From Bacteroidota bacterium (GTDB lineage Bacteria > Bacteroidota > Bacteroidia > AKYH767-A > OLB10), in NCBI GenBank assembly GCA_016714535.1, contig JADKDR010000001.1, forward strand, positions 682,001 to 746,000: a DNA stretch of 64,000 bases, given 5' to 3'. The number at the start of each line of letters is the position of its first letter. The stretch's first letter is position 1. This document shows positions 9,255 to 19,300 of the stretch, piece after piece. The notes beneath the pieces are model-generated. The model was not told the origin of the DNA. It made no database searches and saw only the letters and a list, made by a program, of their open reading frames with translations. A program made the translations under genes and the position numbers.

Positions 9255-10700
9255 TTATTTAAGGCGATAGGATACTCCTATCCAATATTCAAAATGATCG
9301 AACCGGTAGGTTTTTCTTGCCATTTGCACTGATGATTCCATAGACACAGCTGGTGTAACCAAGAGTGTATATGCTGCACGTGCGTTAATAGATAAGCGCG
9401 GCAATACATCATATTCTGCACCTAATTTTAGTGTTGGTGCCCACACAGCCTTATAGTTAAGGCCTGATGTATATTTTGCCACAACTTCTTTCTTAGTAAA
9501 AGTATTTATCATACTTGCCTTTTTAGATATTGGAAGTAAGTAGTGCACACCTGCCAATGCATAAGGAGTTAATTTGCGATTTTTGGTCATCTGCCAACCG
9601 GCAAGCAAAGGAATATCGATATACTTAGTTTGTTCATTGGTTAGCAAACGAGTAGTATCTCCAGCATCATTGTATTTGGGAAGTATGACTTGCTCTAAAG
9701 AGGCAGCCGGAATAGCTAATCCAGAAATGTGTATTATTGATTTATCAAAGATCAGATTGCCAATACTAGTTGTGGCAAAATAATTCCCATTAGCATCTTT
9801 CCAAATGGACGGAACAAAGTCAGCGCGATTAAAGTATCGTAATCCAATGCCTATCTCAGCACGGAAATATCGCTTGCTTGCGTAACTGCCTGTTATATAA
9901 TAACCCATTGAGTTTTCACCCGGAGAAGCAGTGACCCTTGATAGAAACTCTTTTCCTTCATACTCATATTGTTCAGCAAGAATTTCACTCTCATTGTGCA
10001 AACGTACTACATTGAAACCAACTCTAAATGCGCGTTCACCTAACTGCTTTGGCAACTTATCTTTCGCACTATGTTCATTCGCGCTGCTATCAACTGATTC
10101 AGGCTGATGCTGATGTCTATGCACAATATTCATTTCATATGGAATTACATTTAATCCTGCAATTGATTTAAGCCTTGCCATAGACATATTAGTATTATCA
10201 TCTGCAAGTGCCGCAGCGGTATTCTTATCTTTTAATTTGGCCTCCGCATAAAGCTGATGCCTCTGTAACTTTTTTATTGAATGTAAAGTTCCCCGTTTGA
10301 TTGTTGCATTGCTTGCCTCATTATCGGCATTGCCAACATTATGTTTTTTGGCAGCCGTTGAATTCATCTTTTGCATTTGGGTTGGTTTATCAATTATTGT
10401 TTTTATCTCTTGAATACCAGGCGTGTTTACTTCTTTGCTGCTTTCATTTGAAATGATAGATTTTGATTTAGTTTCATTTCTATACAATTGATTTTCTGTT
10501 TTACTCGAAAACTGAAAATTATCATTGTAGATTGACTTATATCCAAACCAAGCAATTGCACTGCCAACTAAAGCTATTGCCGAAATCCAAAATATAAACC
10601 CTCGCTTTTTCTTTTCTGGTGGCAATTGCTTTTCAATTTCATTCCACATATTTTCGGAAACGGGTAGTTCAAAATTTTCAAACTGATCTTTTATATTCAT
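9255..10700 (-). CDS. Inner-membrane protein with C-terminal outer-membrane-beta-barrel-like domain, follows ECF sigma factor
   Basis: This 481-aa protein starts with a cytoplasmic-looking segment (MNIKDQFENFELPVSENMWN, EIEKQLPPEKKK), then one transmembrane helix at about residues 34-52 (FIFWISAIALVGSAIAWFGY). A long polar, probably disordered linker follows. The last ~270 residues have alternating strands ending HFEYWIGVSYRLK, like Bacteroidota PorT/outer-membrane barrel proteins. There is no N-terminal signal peptide. In this phylum such proteins commonly follow an ECF sigma gene, and the N-terminal 'MW.EIE..LP' segment resembles an anti-sigma-like cytoplasmic domain. Here the sigma gene ends only 6 bases upstream. 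A role in sensing and sigma control is inference. Confidence 0.7.
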   Translation of the reverse strand: MNIKDQFENFELPVSENMWNEIEKQLPPEKKKRGFIFWISAIALVGSAIAWFGYKSIYNDNFQFSSKTENQLYRNETKSKSIISNESSKEVNTPGIQEIKTIIDKPTQMQKMNSTAAKKHNVGNADNEASNATIKRGTLHSIKKLQRHQLYAEAKLKDKNTAAALADDNTNMSMARLKSIAGLNVIPYEMNIVHRHQHQPESVDSSANEHSAKDKLPKQLGERAFRVGFNVVRLHNESEILAEQYEYEGKEFLSRVTASPGENSMGYYITGSYASKRYFRAEIGIGLRYFNRADFVPSIWKDANGNYFATTSIGNLIFDKSIIHISGLAIPAASLEQVILPKYNDAGDTTRLLTNEQTKYIDIPLLAGWQMTKNRKLTPYALAGVHYLLPISKKASMINTFTKKEVVAKYTSGLNYKAVWAPTLKLGAEYDVLPRLSINARAAYTLLVTPAVSMESSVQMARKTYRFDHFEYWIGVSYRLK

Positions 10701-10706
10701 GGCTAA

Positions 10707-11243
10707 TTATTTTTTGTCGTTTAACATTTGTTGCAATAATTTCCTAGCATTGGCATAGTGCCACTTGGAGGTACCTTCGCTAATATTTGCCATTTGCGCA
10801 ATCTCTGCATGCTTGTATCCCTCTATAGCATACATATTAAATACAAGGCGGGTAGCAGGTGGCAGTTGCTGTATCAATTGTGCTAACTCGTATGCATTCG
10901 CTTGATAATCGGGAGTTTGGTCTTCTGCAACTACCAGTTCGTAATCACTTGTGTCAAATAATATTTTCTTTTTTCTAAAAAATTCGAATACCGTATTTAT
11001 CGTTATTCTTTTTATCCATCCTTCGAAACTGCCCCTATAATCATAGCCCTTCAGATTCAAAAATATTTTTACCATCGCTTCCTGACAAAGATCCTCTGCC
11101 TCTTCCCTGTTTCGCGTATATCTATAACAAATCCCAAGTAACTTACTACCATACATCTTGAATAGCTGTTGCTGGCAAACTCTTTCGTTTTTAATGCATC
11201 CAGCTATTATTGATTGTAAGTTTTGTGCTTGCATAGTTTGCAT
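10707..11243 (-). CDS. RNA polymerase sigma-70 factor, ECF subfamily
   Basis: The protein has sigma region 2 (LFKMYGSKLLGICYRYTRNR, EEAEDLCQEAMVKIFLNLKG, FEGWIKRITINTVFEFFRKK) and region 4 with a helix-turn-helix (LPPATRLVFNMYAIEGYKHA, EIAQMANISEGTSKWHYANA). This is the two-domain layout of extracytoplasmic-function sigma factors. An ATG at 11312 would add 23 residues without sigma homology, so I prefer the start at 11243; ATG 11234 also fits. The gene leads a three-gene minus-strand cassette with a membrane protein and a lipoprotein, which are the likely signalling partners. Confidence 0.9.
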   Translation of the reverse strand: MQTMQAQNLQSIIAGCIKNERVCQQQLFKMYGSKLLGICYRYTRNREEAEDLCQEAMVKIFLNLKGYDYRGSFEGWIKRITINTVFEFFRKKKILFDTSDYELVVAEDQTPDYQANAYELAQLIQQLPPATRLVFNMYAIEGYKHAEIAQMANISEGTSKWHYANARKLLQQMLNDKK

Positions 11244-11379
11244 TGATGCAGAAACAGCAATTTTAGAAGTTAAAGGCCCACTTAAATTTATTACCTGTGA
11301 ATGTACCAACATAATTGCTTATTTAATTACATAGATGCAAGTCGCAGACTAAAGGTTGGGTTGCCGTATTAATTTTTAG

Positions 11380-11408
11380 AAAAAAAAAGCCCTCGCAAAT
11401 GCGAGGGC
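11380..11408 (-). terminator. Rho-independent terminator of the 11438-14058 T9SS genes
   Basis: On the minus strand an 8-bp perfect GC-rich stem (GCCCTCGC/GCGAGGGC) with a 4-base loop is followed by about nine T residues, starting 30 bases after the stop of the gene at 11438. Confidence 0.9.
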
Positions 11409-11437
11409 CTTCTTAATATTTATTTTACTGAAAGTAA

Positions 11438-13309
11438 CTATTTAATAATAGACACTTGCTTGGTAGCAAACTTACCATCAACATTTAAACTTACATGGTA
11501 CAAACCTGCAGCCTGATTGCTCAAGTCCAACAAGAAATTACCATTCAAGTTACGCTTCAACTCAAAATTCTTCACTTCTTTTCCTTGAGCATCTAAAACA
11601 GATATTTCAGATACGGTAGATTTTTCAAGATCAAAATTTAAAGTAAATAATCCATTGTTACTTGGATTTGGAGAAATGCTGATACTGTTATTTAACTCAT
11701 TTTCATTTATTGAAAGACCTTGAGCAATATTTACATTATCAATAAATAAATTATTTCCAAAACCTGATATTGCTTTAAAAGCAACTAAAACATTCGCCTG
11801 ACCAATATAAGCATCAAGATTAATTGACTGTGCTTTCCAATCAGCACCTACTGGGGCGTAGGCTACAGTAGTAAAGCCGGTAGTAGTGGCAAGCTGTGCA
11901 CCTGATTTAGACCAAATCAAATTCCATGTTGTTCCACAATCAGAAGATGCCATAATATCAAGCTGGTCAATATACTGCGCACTATAGCCCTTATGAGCCA
12001 TATCGAAATTTAATCCTATTGGAGCAGTCAAACCTGATAAATCAAATTTTGGCGAAACCAGATAATCTATTCCTCCAGCTGTAATGTTGTAGAAATCGAT
12101 ACGGGTACTTCCGGTACCTTGTGCGGCATATGCGTTAGATGACACGCGTGTCCATGTTTGATTGTTATCCGGATTATCAACAGTCCAATCTGCAGGCATA
12201 GCCACTGCAGTAAATCCTTGAACCAACGGAGTCATTACCGAAGGGTTTACGAAAGCATAGATATTTCCACTAAATGTATTTCCAAAAGTATTTGGATCAA
12301 TAACTCCATTAATATTCTTGATAGTTGCAGACATGGTATTTTTACCGTTCGCTACCGTAACTGTAGGAATATTAATTGTGGTGGTAGCACCAGGTGCCAA
12401 AGAACCAGCCCATGATTGAGGAACTGCAGCTCCATTACCAACTTTGTATTCATAATCAATGCTTGTTAAGGTTGTTGCTCCTGTATTCTCTACTGTTAGA
12501 ATAGGCGTTACAGAGGTGTTGCACGTATAACCAAGTCCGGCTAAATCAATTGCCTTAGCATCAAGAGCAAGTGGCAGTGGCTCGCTGTATTCAGACTGAA
12601 ATACATATTTATCAGCATCATTTTGAGCAAATGCAACAACACCAATTTCAGCTGTATTATAAACGTTTGCCATTTTCCAGAAGGCATCAACTACGATTGA
12701 ATCGCCAGCATTCATAGAAGAACCTAGAGAAGTGCCTTGATCAGAAGGTAACATTTTTTTCATAACTCCATGAAACTCCTTTTCGCCATTTGAACCGGGA
12801 GCATTTGCAAATACGATGAGACGCTCGGTAATAACAACATGACCCTTTAAAGTACCGGTCATTGCCTGCACTGCGGTAAATACTGCATGAATAAATACGG
12901 TATCATTTGAAACAGTGTGCGAAACCTTTACTTCCATTGGCGACATTACATTGTTATATGCTGCATCAATAGTGGCCTGTGTAACACTTCCCGGATGCCC
13001 GTTATAGTCGTTTCCACCCACCGCGCAATCGGGCACACCTCCAACGTTATAATACGTTACACGTGTTGCAACTTGTGTTGGATTGTGGGCATTCATAGGA
13101 TCAACACCCGGCCATGATGTCTGATATTTTATCTGAGTAACTTTTGTTTCGTTTGCATCAAGTAATGCATTGAATGGAGGATTGGTTGTTGCACAAGGTC
13201 CGCAAGAAGCTTGCGTAAATTGCTCAACTAAAACTCTTCTTTGAACTTGGGCAAATAGTGTTGAAGTTATTCCAACAGCTAATGCCATACAGGTAAAAAT
13301 TTTCTTCAT
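11438..13309 (-). CDS. T9SS-exported protein: Omp28/thioredoxin-like domain, choice-of-anchor J-like domain, type A sorting domain
   Basis: A 623-aa secreted protein. Residues 1-20 are a signal peptide ending LFAQ. Residues about 25-240 match the Omp28-like thioredoxin-fold pattern: VLVEQFTQASCGPCATTNPP carries a CGPC redox motif, and GGVPDCAVGG follows. A jelly-roll segment at about 350-500 (WTVDNPDNNQTWTRV, IDYLVSPKFDLSGL, DCGTTWNLIWSKSG) resembles choice-of-anchor J. The last ~80 residues (ISISPNPSNNGLFTLNFDLE to KQVSIIK) are a T9SS type A sorting domain. It is therefore predicted to be exported through SprA and attached to the cell surface or released. The gene lies 38 bases after the T9SS gene at 13348, probably in one transcript, and is followed by a strong terminator. 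Confidence 0.88.
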   Translation of the reverse strand: MKKIFTCMALAVGITSTLFAQVQRRVLVEQFTQASCGPCATTNPPFNALLDANETKVTQIKYQTSWPGVDPMNAHNPTQVATRVTYYNVGGVPDCAVGGNDYNGHPGSVTQATIDAAYNNVMSPMEVKVSHTVSNDTVFIHAVFTAVQAMTGTLKGHVVITERLIVFANAPGSNGEKEFHGVMKKMLPSDQGTSLGSSMNAGDSIVVDAFWKMANVYNTAEIGVVAFAQNDADKYVFQSEYSEPLPLALDAKAIDLAGLGYTCNTSVTPILTVENTGATTLTSIDYEYKVGNGAAVPQSWAGSLAPGATTTINIPTVTVANGKNTMSATIKNINGVIDPNTFGNTFSGNIYAFVNPSVMTPLVQGFTAVAMPADWTVDNPDNNQTWTRVSSNAYAAQGTGSTRIDFYNITAGGIDYLVSPKFDLSGLTAPIGLNFDMAHKGYSAQYIDQLDIMASSDCGTTWNLIWSKSGAQLATTTGFTTVAYAPVGADWKAQSINLDAYIGQANVLVAFKAISGFGNNLFIDNVNIAQGLSINENELNNSISISPNPSNNGLFTLNFDLEKSTVSEISVLDAQGKEVKNFELKRNLNGNFLLDLSNQAAGLYHVSLNVDGKFATKQVSIIK

Positions 13310-13347
13310 TGATTTGATTTTTTTATTATGAATTATTATGAGATAAA

Positions 13348-14058
13348 TTATTTGTGAGAAATTACAAGCTTATTGGTGCTAATAACCTTACCATTGCTAA
13401 GTGCTCTTACAAAATAAACTCCGCTTGGAATATTGGCAGTTTCAAGCATGGCAACACCGGCTTGGTCTACAATGATTTTGTCAAGATATACCTTGCCAAG
13501 TAAATCAGCAATTTGAAGCGAAAATGTGCTTGCACTATTGCGGTTTTGGTAAGAGATATACGTAGCTTCATTTGCCGGGTTTGGTCGTGGTGAAGCTATT
13601 TGCACTGCGGTTAAATTATCATTTAATCCTAAGGCTGTGATATTATATTGAATATCTACTGTTACAAAGTCAGCAGGATTAGCTTGGTCGTAAAATTTGT
13701 AACTAACCGTTGTAAAACCTGTGTTTAAGTTAGGTCTCAAATCAGCGATAAATGCTGTTGTTAATCCACCTGCAGAAATATTAACTGCTTGAGATGATAC
13801 AGAAACAAAAGGAGGATAACATTGATCCCAACAAAAAGAGCTTTCGTGGCCGGGCGCAACCATATTTACTGTGCGCTCACACATAACCATCTTATCTGCG
13901 TTACTAGCATTGTGCACGGTACACTCTGCTGCTACCATAAAGTCATTGGCATCACCAATTACGGGCGAAGTTGGGTTACCAGAAATAGTAAAACTTTGCG
14001 CACAAATTGCAAAGCAACTCATAACTGATAGAAATAAACTTAAAGTAAATTTTTTCAT
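13348..14058 (-). CDS. Small T9SS type A cargo protein with a Cys-containing beta domain
   Basis: A 236-aa protein with a signal peptide (MKKFTLSLFLSVMSCFAICA|Q). A beta-rich domain at residues about 22-150 contains CERTVNMV and FCWDQCYPP, Cys-bearing motifs I associate with other small Bacteroidota T9SS proteins. A T9SS sorting domain follows (ASPRPNPANEATYISYQ ... IPSGVYFVRALSNGKVISTN, ending KLVISHK). I cannot name a function. Four cysteines inside the exported domain may form disulfides. It precedes the Omp28-like cargo gene by 38 bases. Confidence 0.8.
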   Translation of the reverse strand: MKKFTLSLFLSVMSCFAICAQSFTISGNPTSPVIGDANDFMVAAECTVHNASNADKMVMCERTVNMVAPGHESSFCWDQCYPPFVSVSSQAVNISAGGLTTAFIADLRPNLNTGFTTVSYKFYDQANPADFVTVDIQYNITALGLNDNLTAVQIASPRPNPANEATYISYQNRNSASTFSLQIADLLGKVYLDKIIVDQAGVAMLETANIPSGVYFVRALSNGKVISTNKLVISHK

Positions 14059-14266
14059 TAGATTATTTATTTTAAAAAATTAAATTATTTGGACTTTTTT
14101 AATGCCTGCAAAAATAGACTTATTACTTTATCAGGCAAGTGGTTGTTTAAAAATAAACACTATAAAAAATGGCAGATTACACCATTTTATAGCCTTTATT
14201 CTACTTGTTTACCAAAAAACAACAATTTTATGACAAACATTGATGCTTGCCAAATGAAAAAGCCCT

Positions 14267-16135
14267 TTAGTTGCGGATAATAGCTAGGCTGCTTGAAACC
14301 GGTTTGCCTCCATTTACATTCAACACATAAAAATAAGTACCTTCAGGCAACTCATTGCCTTTCCAATTATTAGCATAATTGGCATTTTCAAAAACCAGAT
14401 TTCCCCAACGGTTATACACTTGCAATAAGCTGCCGGGAAATGCTTCGAGCCCTCCAAAAATAAGGGCATCATTATATCCATCATTGTTAGGTGTAATAAT
14501 ATTAGGCGCAGTAACTTCGCAATCTTCAATTTCAACTTGGACGGAGTCGATGATAATGCAAGGGCCATCAATAATAATTGCTAATATATTATACACCCCA
14601 CCGCGTGGGTAAGAAACTTCAAACGGCCCTTGATTACTGCCACTAGTAACCGACCCACCATCAAAATTCCATGTATAAAAAGCATTGGCACTTGGCGATC
14701 CTATCAGCGTAATAGACACTGGCACATTGTTGCACGTAGTTGGCCCTGTTTGAATATCGAAAGAAGCTTTTTCCAGAATGTTTACCTTTATTGAATCTTG
14801 TCGTATTTGCTGGCAGCCATCCTTTACAGTAACTGTATAGGTTTGAGCCGAGGTTCCCAATGCAATTGTTGCATTTCCTATGCTACCATCATTCCAAAGG
14901 TATTGCATACTGCCATGCCCACCCGAGGTGGTGGCCAATAAAGTAATGGGGGTGTTAAGGCATGTAAAAGTATCAGTAGGCATAATTATATTAAGACTAT
15001 CAAGATCCTTAATCCTTACAGTTGCAAAAATGCTATCGGTGCTACAAGCGCTGTTTAATGTGAGCGTAAGGGTAACCGTTTCTGTGCCTTCGCTTAATGC
15101 ATCGGGAATGGGAGTAATGTTTAATAAAGCTGTTTTTTGTCCTGCCGGAATAATAATGCTGTCATTAATTTTTACATAGTCGGTTCCGTTTGTAGCAGTT
15201 CCATTTATTGCAAATTTTACAACATAATCAACCGGCAGCGGGTCGGGTATGCTAAACTGAAATTTTGATGCCGCACATCCTTCAATAGCTGCGCTGTCAA
15301 TTGTATTACCAATATTCGTAATGCTGAGAAAATTTTCGCCTGAAAAACTTCCTGCTTCTAAAAATACCCCTGAATCATATATTCCATCTCCTCCATCGGC
15401 AATTACTAGCCTGATGTGATAGGTCTCGCAGGGAATAACATTTGCTTCAGCAGTAAGAATAGTAGTAAACCCATCGTATTGTACGGTGGTACTTATTACT
15501 AATGTATTGTCTACAAAATAACCGGTATTGCCTAAGTTGCAATTAGGATCGTTACCCATAGGAACACCATTGTTTATAGTATTTATAGACACTGGAATGG
15601 ACGTACCCGGAACTACTGCCAAGTTTTGAGAACCGATAATACCAGGGCCAGAAATGAAGAATCCGAAAAGGTCGTTAACACCGGTACACACAAACTCATT
15701 ATACTCCTCACTTCCAAAAATGTATCGAAATTTTATCTTGCTGAATTCGGGGACAAAATCGAATTCAAGCGTACTTGCATCAAAAGTTTGCAAACTAGCT
15801 ATGGCAGTTAGCTCACTATCACCAGGCAATTGATTATCAAATCCGGCACTCGTTGTATTATTGACTCCGGCAGCAAACGCAACATCTCCTGTTGTTATTA
15901 TTATTCCACTATTAATTCCAAGGTTAGAATTGGCACCGTTAAAAGTGCCAATTGCTTGAGGGGCACCAGTATAGGTGATGTTACCAACGGTAACATTTTG
16001 GCCTAGCAAGTAATTATTAACCAATACTGCTGGCGTAATACCAGAGTTTGTCGTTAATTGGCCAAAGCTATTTTGTATAAAAATAATAAAGAGGATAAGG
16101 TAGGATAAGCATCGATACAACCCGGGAGCCCACAT
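14267..16135 (-). CDS. T9SS type B (gliding-motility-associated C-terminal) protein with choice-of-anchor L domain
   Basis: About 622 aa from the preferred ATG at 16135. A TTG at 16156 is possible but sits inside the promoter box. The N-terminus is a signal peptide (MWAPGLYRCLSYLILFIIFI). Residues about 25-260 form a choice-of-anchor L domain (NLGINSGIIITTGD, FRYIFGSEEYNEFVC, DLFGFFISGPG). A Calx-beta-like segment (DALSEGTETVTLTLTL) and a PKD-like segment (FYTWNFDGGSVTSGS) follow. The C-terminus (NIITPNNDGYNDALIFGGLE, LLQVYNRWGNLVFEN, GTYFYVLNVNGG) is the gliding-motility-associated domain used as the type B T9SS signal. It is predicted to be a surface adhesin or matrix protein. Confidence 0.88.
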   Translation of the reverse strand: MWAPGLYRCLSYLILFIIFIQNSFGQLTTNSGITPAVLVNNYLLGQNVTVGNITYTGAPQAIGTFNGANSNLGINSGIIITTGDVAFAAGVNNTTSAGFDNQLPGDSELTAIASLQTFDASTLEFDFVPEFSKIKFRYIFGSEEYNEFVCTGVNDLFGFFISGPGIIGSQNLAVVPGTSIPVSINTINNGVPMGNDPNCNLGNTGYFVDNTLVISTTVQYDGFTTILTAEANVIPCETYHIRLVIADGGDGIYDSGVFLEAGSFSGENFLSITNIGNTIDSAAIEGCAASKFQFSIPDPLPVDYVVKFAINGTATNGTDYVKINDSIIIPAGQKTALLNITPIPDALSEGTETVTLTLTLNSACSTDSIFATVRIKDLDSLNIIMPTDTFTCLNTPITLLATTSGGHGSMQYLWNDGSIGNATIALGTSAQTYTVTVKDGCQQIRQDSIKVNILEKASFDIQTGPTTCNNVPVSITLIGSPSANAFYTWNFDGGSVTSGSNQGPFEVSYPRGGVYNILAIIIDGPCIIIDSVQVEIEDCEVTAPNIITPNNDGYNDALIFGGLEAFPGSLLQVYNRWGNLVFENANYANNWKGNELPEGTYFYVLNVNGGKPVSSSLAIIRN

Positions 16136-16153
16136 AGCTAAAAATTTAGTTTT

Positions 16154-16161
16154 CAAAAGTA
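16154..16161 (-). promoter_or_regulatory. Bacteroidota -7 box upstream of the choice-of-anchor L gene
   Basis: TACTTTTG on the minus strand matches TAnnTTTG and lies 18 bases before the ATG at 16135. It overlaps the alternative TTG start (16156), which argues for the ATG. No good -33 TTTG was found. Confidence 0.45.
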
Positions 16162-16294
16162 TGCGTACCTATACGTGGTCTTACTTTGCCAATCAGCTAC
16201 TTTTAAACATGGTTAAGTGAACAAGTAAAAGCCAAGTTATTAACAACTAAAAAAACCACTACGCCTACTAATCAGCATTTTAGGCTAAATAGAA

Positions 16295-16324
16295 TTTGTT
16301 TTGTTGTTAATTTCTCTATTTTTG
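16295..16324 (+). promoter_or_regulatory. Bacteroidota-type promoter (TTTG-N18-TATTTTTG) of the hybrid kinase
   Basis: TTTG at 16295-16298 and TATTTTTG at 16317-16324 match the -33/-7 pattern of the Bacteroidota housekeeping sigma factor. The expected transcription start falls within a few bases of the ATG at 16331, so the transcript would be leaderless or nearly so. This is also why the longer TTG start at 16301 is unlikely. Confidence 0.6.
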
Positions 16325-16330
16325 CCACAT

Positions 16331-19300
16331 ATGCCGAGTATTCTCCGGAAGCATCTATTTTACTGGGGGTTTTGTTTTGTTTTTCTGATGTTGGCTTGTA
16401 GCTATAATGCTCATTCTCAAACATTTCAGTATAAATCATACAATGAATCGCCTGGTTTATTAACCAGTGTATCTTATGCTATAGCACAAGATCGCACTGG
16501 TAAGATTTGGGTATATACCTCCCATGGATTAGTCAGTTACAACGGATCGGAGTGGAAAACGATCGACTCCATTGCAGGGTTTCCCGCTTCGGCATACAGC
16601 AGTGTTTGTGGTACGCGCGACTTGGTAGTGTATTTTATTCCAACTAGTTTAGCCTACCCTGTTGTTCAATTTGATGGTGAAAAATATACCTCGCTTTCCA
16701 AACCCGAAAATAAAGCAAAAGAAACCGCAGTTAAATCTTTTGCAACTGCCATAAATGGAGAAAACCATGTTGCTATTCAAAGTTCTGAAAATCGCGTTTT
16801 TATCTATCACGATAAACAATGGCATATTCTTGACCAAAATTCAGGGTTTACTCCTCAGCGGGTTTTAAGTTTTTCAACATTCAATAATTCGGTCGTTATA
16901 TGCGGTGCAAATTCTGTATATCAATGGCAGAAAGGCAAACTAGTTAGTGAACTAGCCAGTATGCTAAATGGCAAGCAAATTCGTGGTCTTGTAGAAAGCC
17001 GCCTACCCAAAACGAATACCCCAATCAGTTTTGTATATGGCGATACCTGGTTTGGGAAAATTGAGAATTCTAAATTCAGTATTATTCGCGAAAATCTAAA
17101 ACTTACGGGCAACTACGACACCGGTCATGACCTGATTATAGCCGATGGCAATGACCGTATATATATTAGCACCCATCTAAATAGTTATTATTACGAAATT
17201 TCAATCGACAACTTTAGCAGTTTTTCGGTACGCGACCATCAAACCTTAACCTGGTTTACCAACCTGCTTTTTGATCGAGAAAACAATCTTTGGTTTTCAT
17301 CGTTAAGAGGCATTGGCAAAATAGTTTCATTCAATTTTGTCAACTACTTTCCTCCCATATACAATAGCGATAACGAAGTTTCCTGCATTCTCGAAATTGG
17401 GCCCGACCGATTATTTATGGGCTCCATGTATGGGTATTACATATTTAATGACCGGAACATTACACCTTATCCGTTTATTGCATCTCCACAAAAATCTAAC
17501 TCGAGCAACCGTATTATAGATGCTGCTTTGGATAAATCGGGTAATGCTTATTTTTTGGTTGGAAATAATGCAATAGCAAAACTTCTTCCAGATAACTCTT
17601 ACAAAATAATTATTTCCGAATACGACAACAGCAAACCAATTACTTCGCTTTGCGCTGACAAATATGGAACCATATACTATATATGTAGCAACAATTTATT
17701 CCACATCGAAAAAGACAAAGCAGTTGCAGACGGACAGTTATTTAAAGACCTGTTTTATATACGTAAAATATTTTTTGATGCCAGTAATAATTTAATGATA
17801 GGGGCAGGTAACGGTGCTTATATATGTTCCGGAATATCCATGGCTAAAGAAATCTTGTTTGCCGACACAACCGATCATTCTACTTTTTACATGAAGGACG
17901 ATGACAAAGGGAACATTTTTATCGGAACAAAATCGGGGCTGTACTTATATCATAATGGCAAAGCAACTAAGTTTACACATAAAGATTTTGATAACCGCTA
18001 CCCAGTATATTTCATAGTTAATGATAAAAAAAATAACATTTGGCTTGGCACCAATGATGGGGCATGGAAAATAAATCGTTATCGTGCATGGCACTATAGC
18101 ATTGAAAATGGGCTTGCAGGACGCGAAACCAACCGCTCGTCCGGCATTGTTGACAGCAAAGGACGTGTTTGGATTGGCACTAACGAAGGAGTGTCGGTTC
18201 ACGAATCAGAGTATGTGCTATCCAATTTGCAAAAACCTGCTATTACCTTATTAGGCGCAACAAATTCGATAGGTGAATTTTACGGCCTCCGGAACGATTT
18301 TAAAATAAAGCACGCTGCCAATAGCATTACATTTTACTTTAATGCTATATCGTTAACCAACGAAAAGAAAAATTCGATACAAGCAAAATTAATTGGATTT
18401 GATAAAGACTGGATTACCCTAAGTAATGCCGATGTGCATGATATACGATATACTAACCTGCCACCAGGAAATTATTTTCTGAAATTAAAAGCCAAAGGTG
18501 CAAATGGCTTATGGAGTAATGAAGTTACTTCATCACAAATTACGATTAACAGACCTTTTTACAACCGTTGGTGGTTTTATTTACTTGTAGTAGCTTTTGC
18601 TACCGGGATATTTTACACCTTGTTAAAGTACATGCAACAAAAACGCAATGCCGGTATATTGCAAAAAATGGTAGATGAAAGAACTATCTTTTTAAAAGCC
18701 TCGGAAGCCAGGCTTCGCAACATTCTGGAACATAGTAATGATGGTATCTTAATTACTGATGAGCATGCTAATATTATAAGTAGTAATAATGCATTCTTTA
18801 CTTTGATTGAAGCGAACCAAAGTGCATTTGACAGTATTAATCTCATTCAACTATCGCATAATTTTCAATTTGATTATCACCTCGATATGCAAGCTTATCA
18901 GAGATTATTTGCAGAGCGTGAAGATTATAAAGGATTTGAGAGCAGCATAATTGTCAATGGCGAAAAAAAGTTTTTGGAGATTAACCGCACGTTTGTAGAA
19001 ATGCCTGAAGAGGACAAGGTGTTTATGGTAAATATGTTTCATGATATAACATCAATGAAACTAAATGCGATTGGATTGACCAAAGCAAAAGAAGCTGCCG
19101 AGTCAGCAACTGCAACAAAGAGTAATTTTATTGCATCAATGAGCCATGAAATCAGAACACCACTTAATGGCATCATTGGTTTATCTGATTTGCTAAATTA
19201 TACAACCCTTGATGAGGAGCAAACCGAACTTGTAAATGGCCTTCAACAGAGCAGCAAAACATTGCTTGCATTAATAAATGATATTCTTGATTTCAGCAAG

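Noticed and set aside
14089..14280. 63-codon ORF between two T9SS genes
   Set aside because: AT-rich intergenic translation with no signal, domain or promoter, and overlapping the 3' end of the minus-strand gene at 14267.
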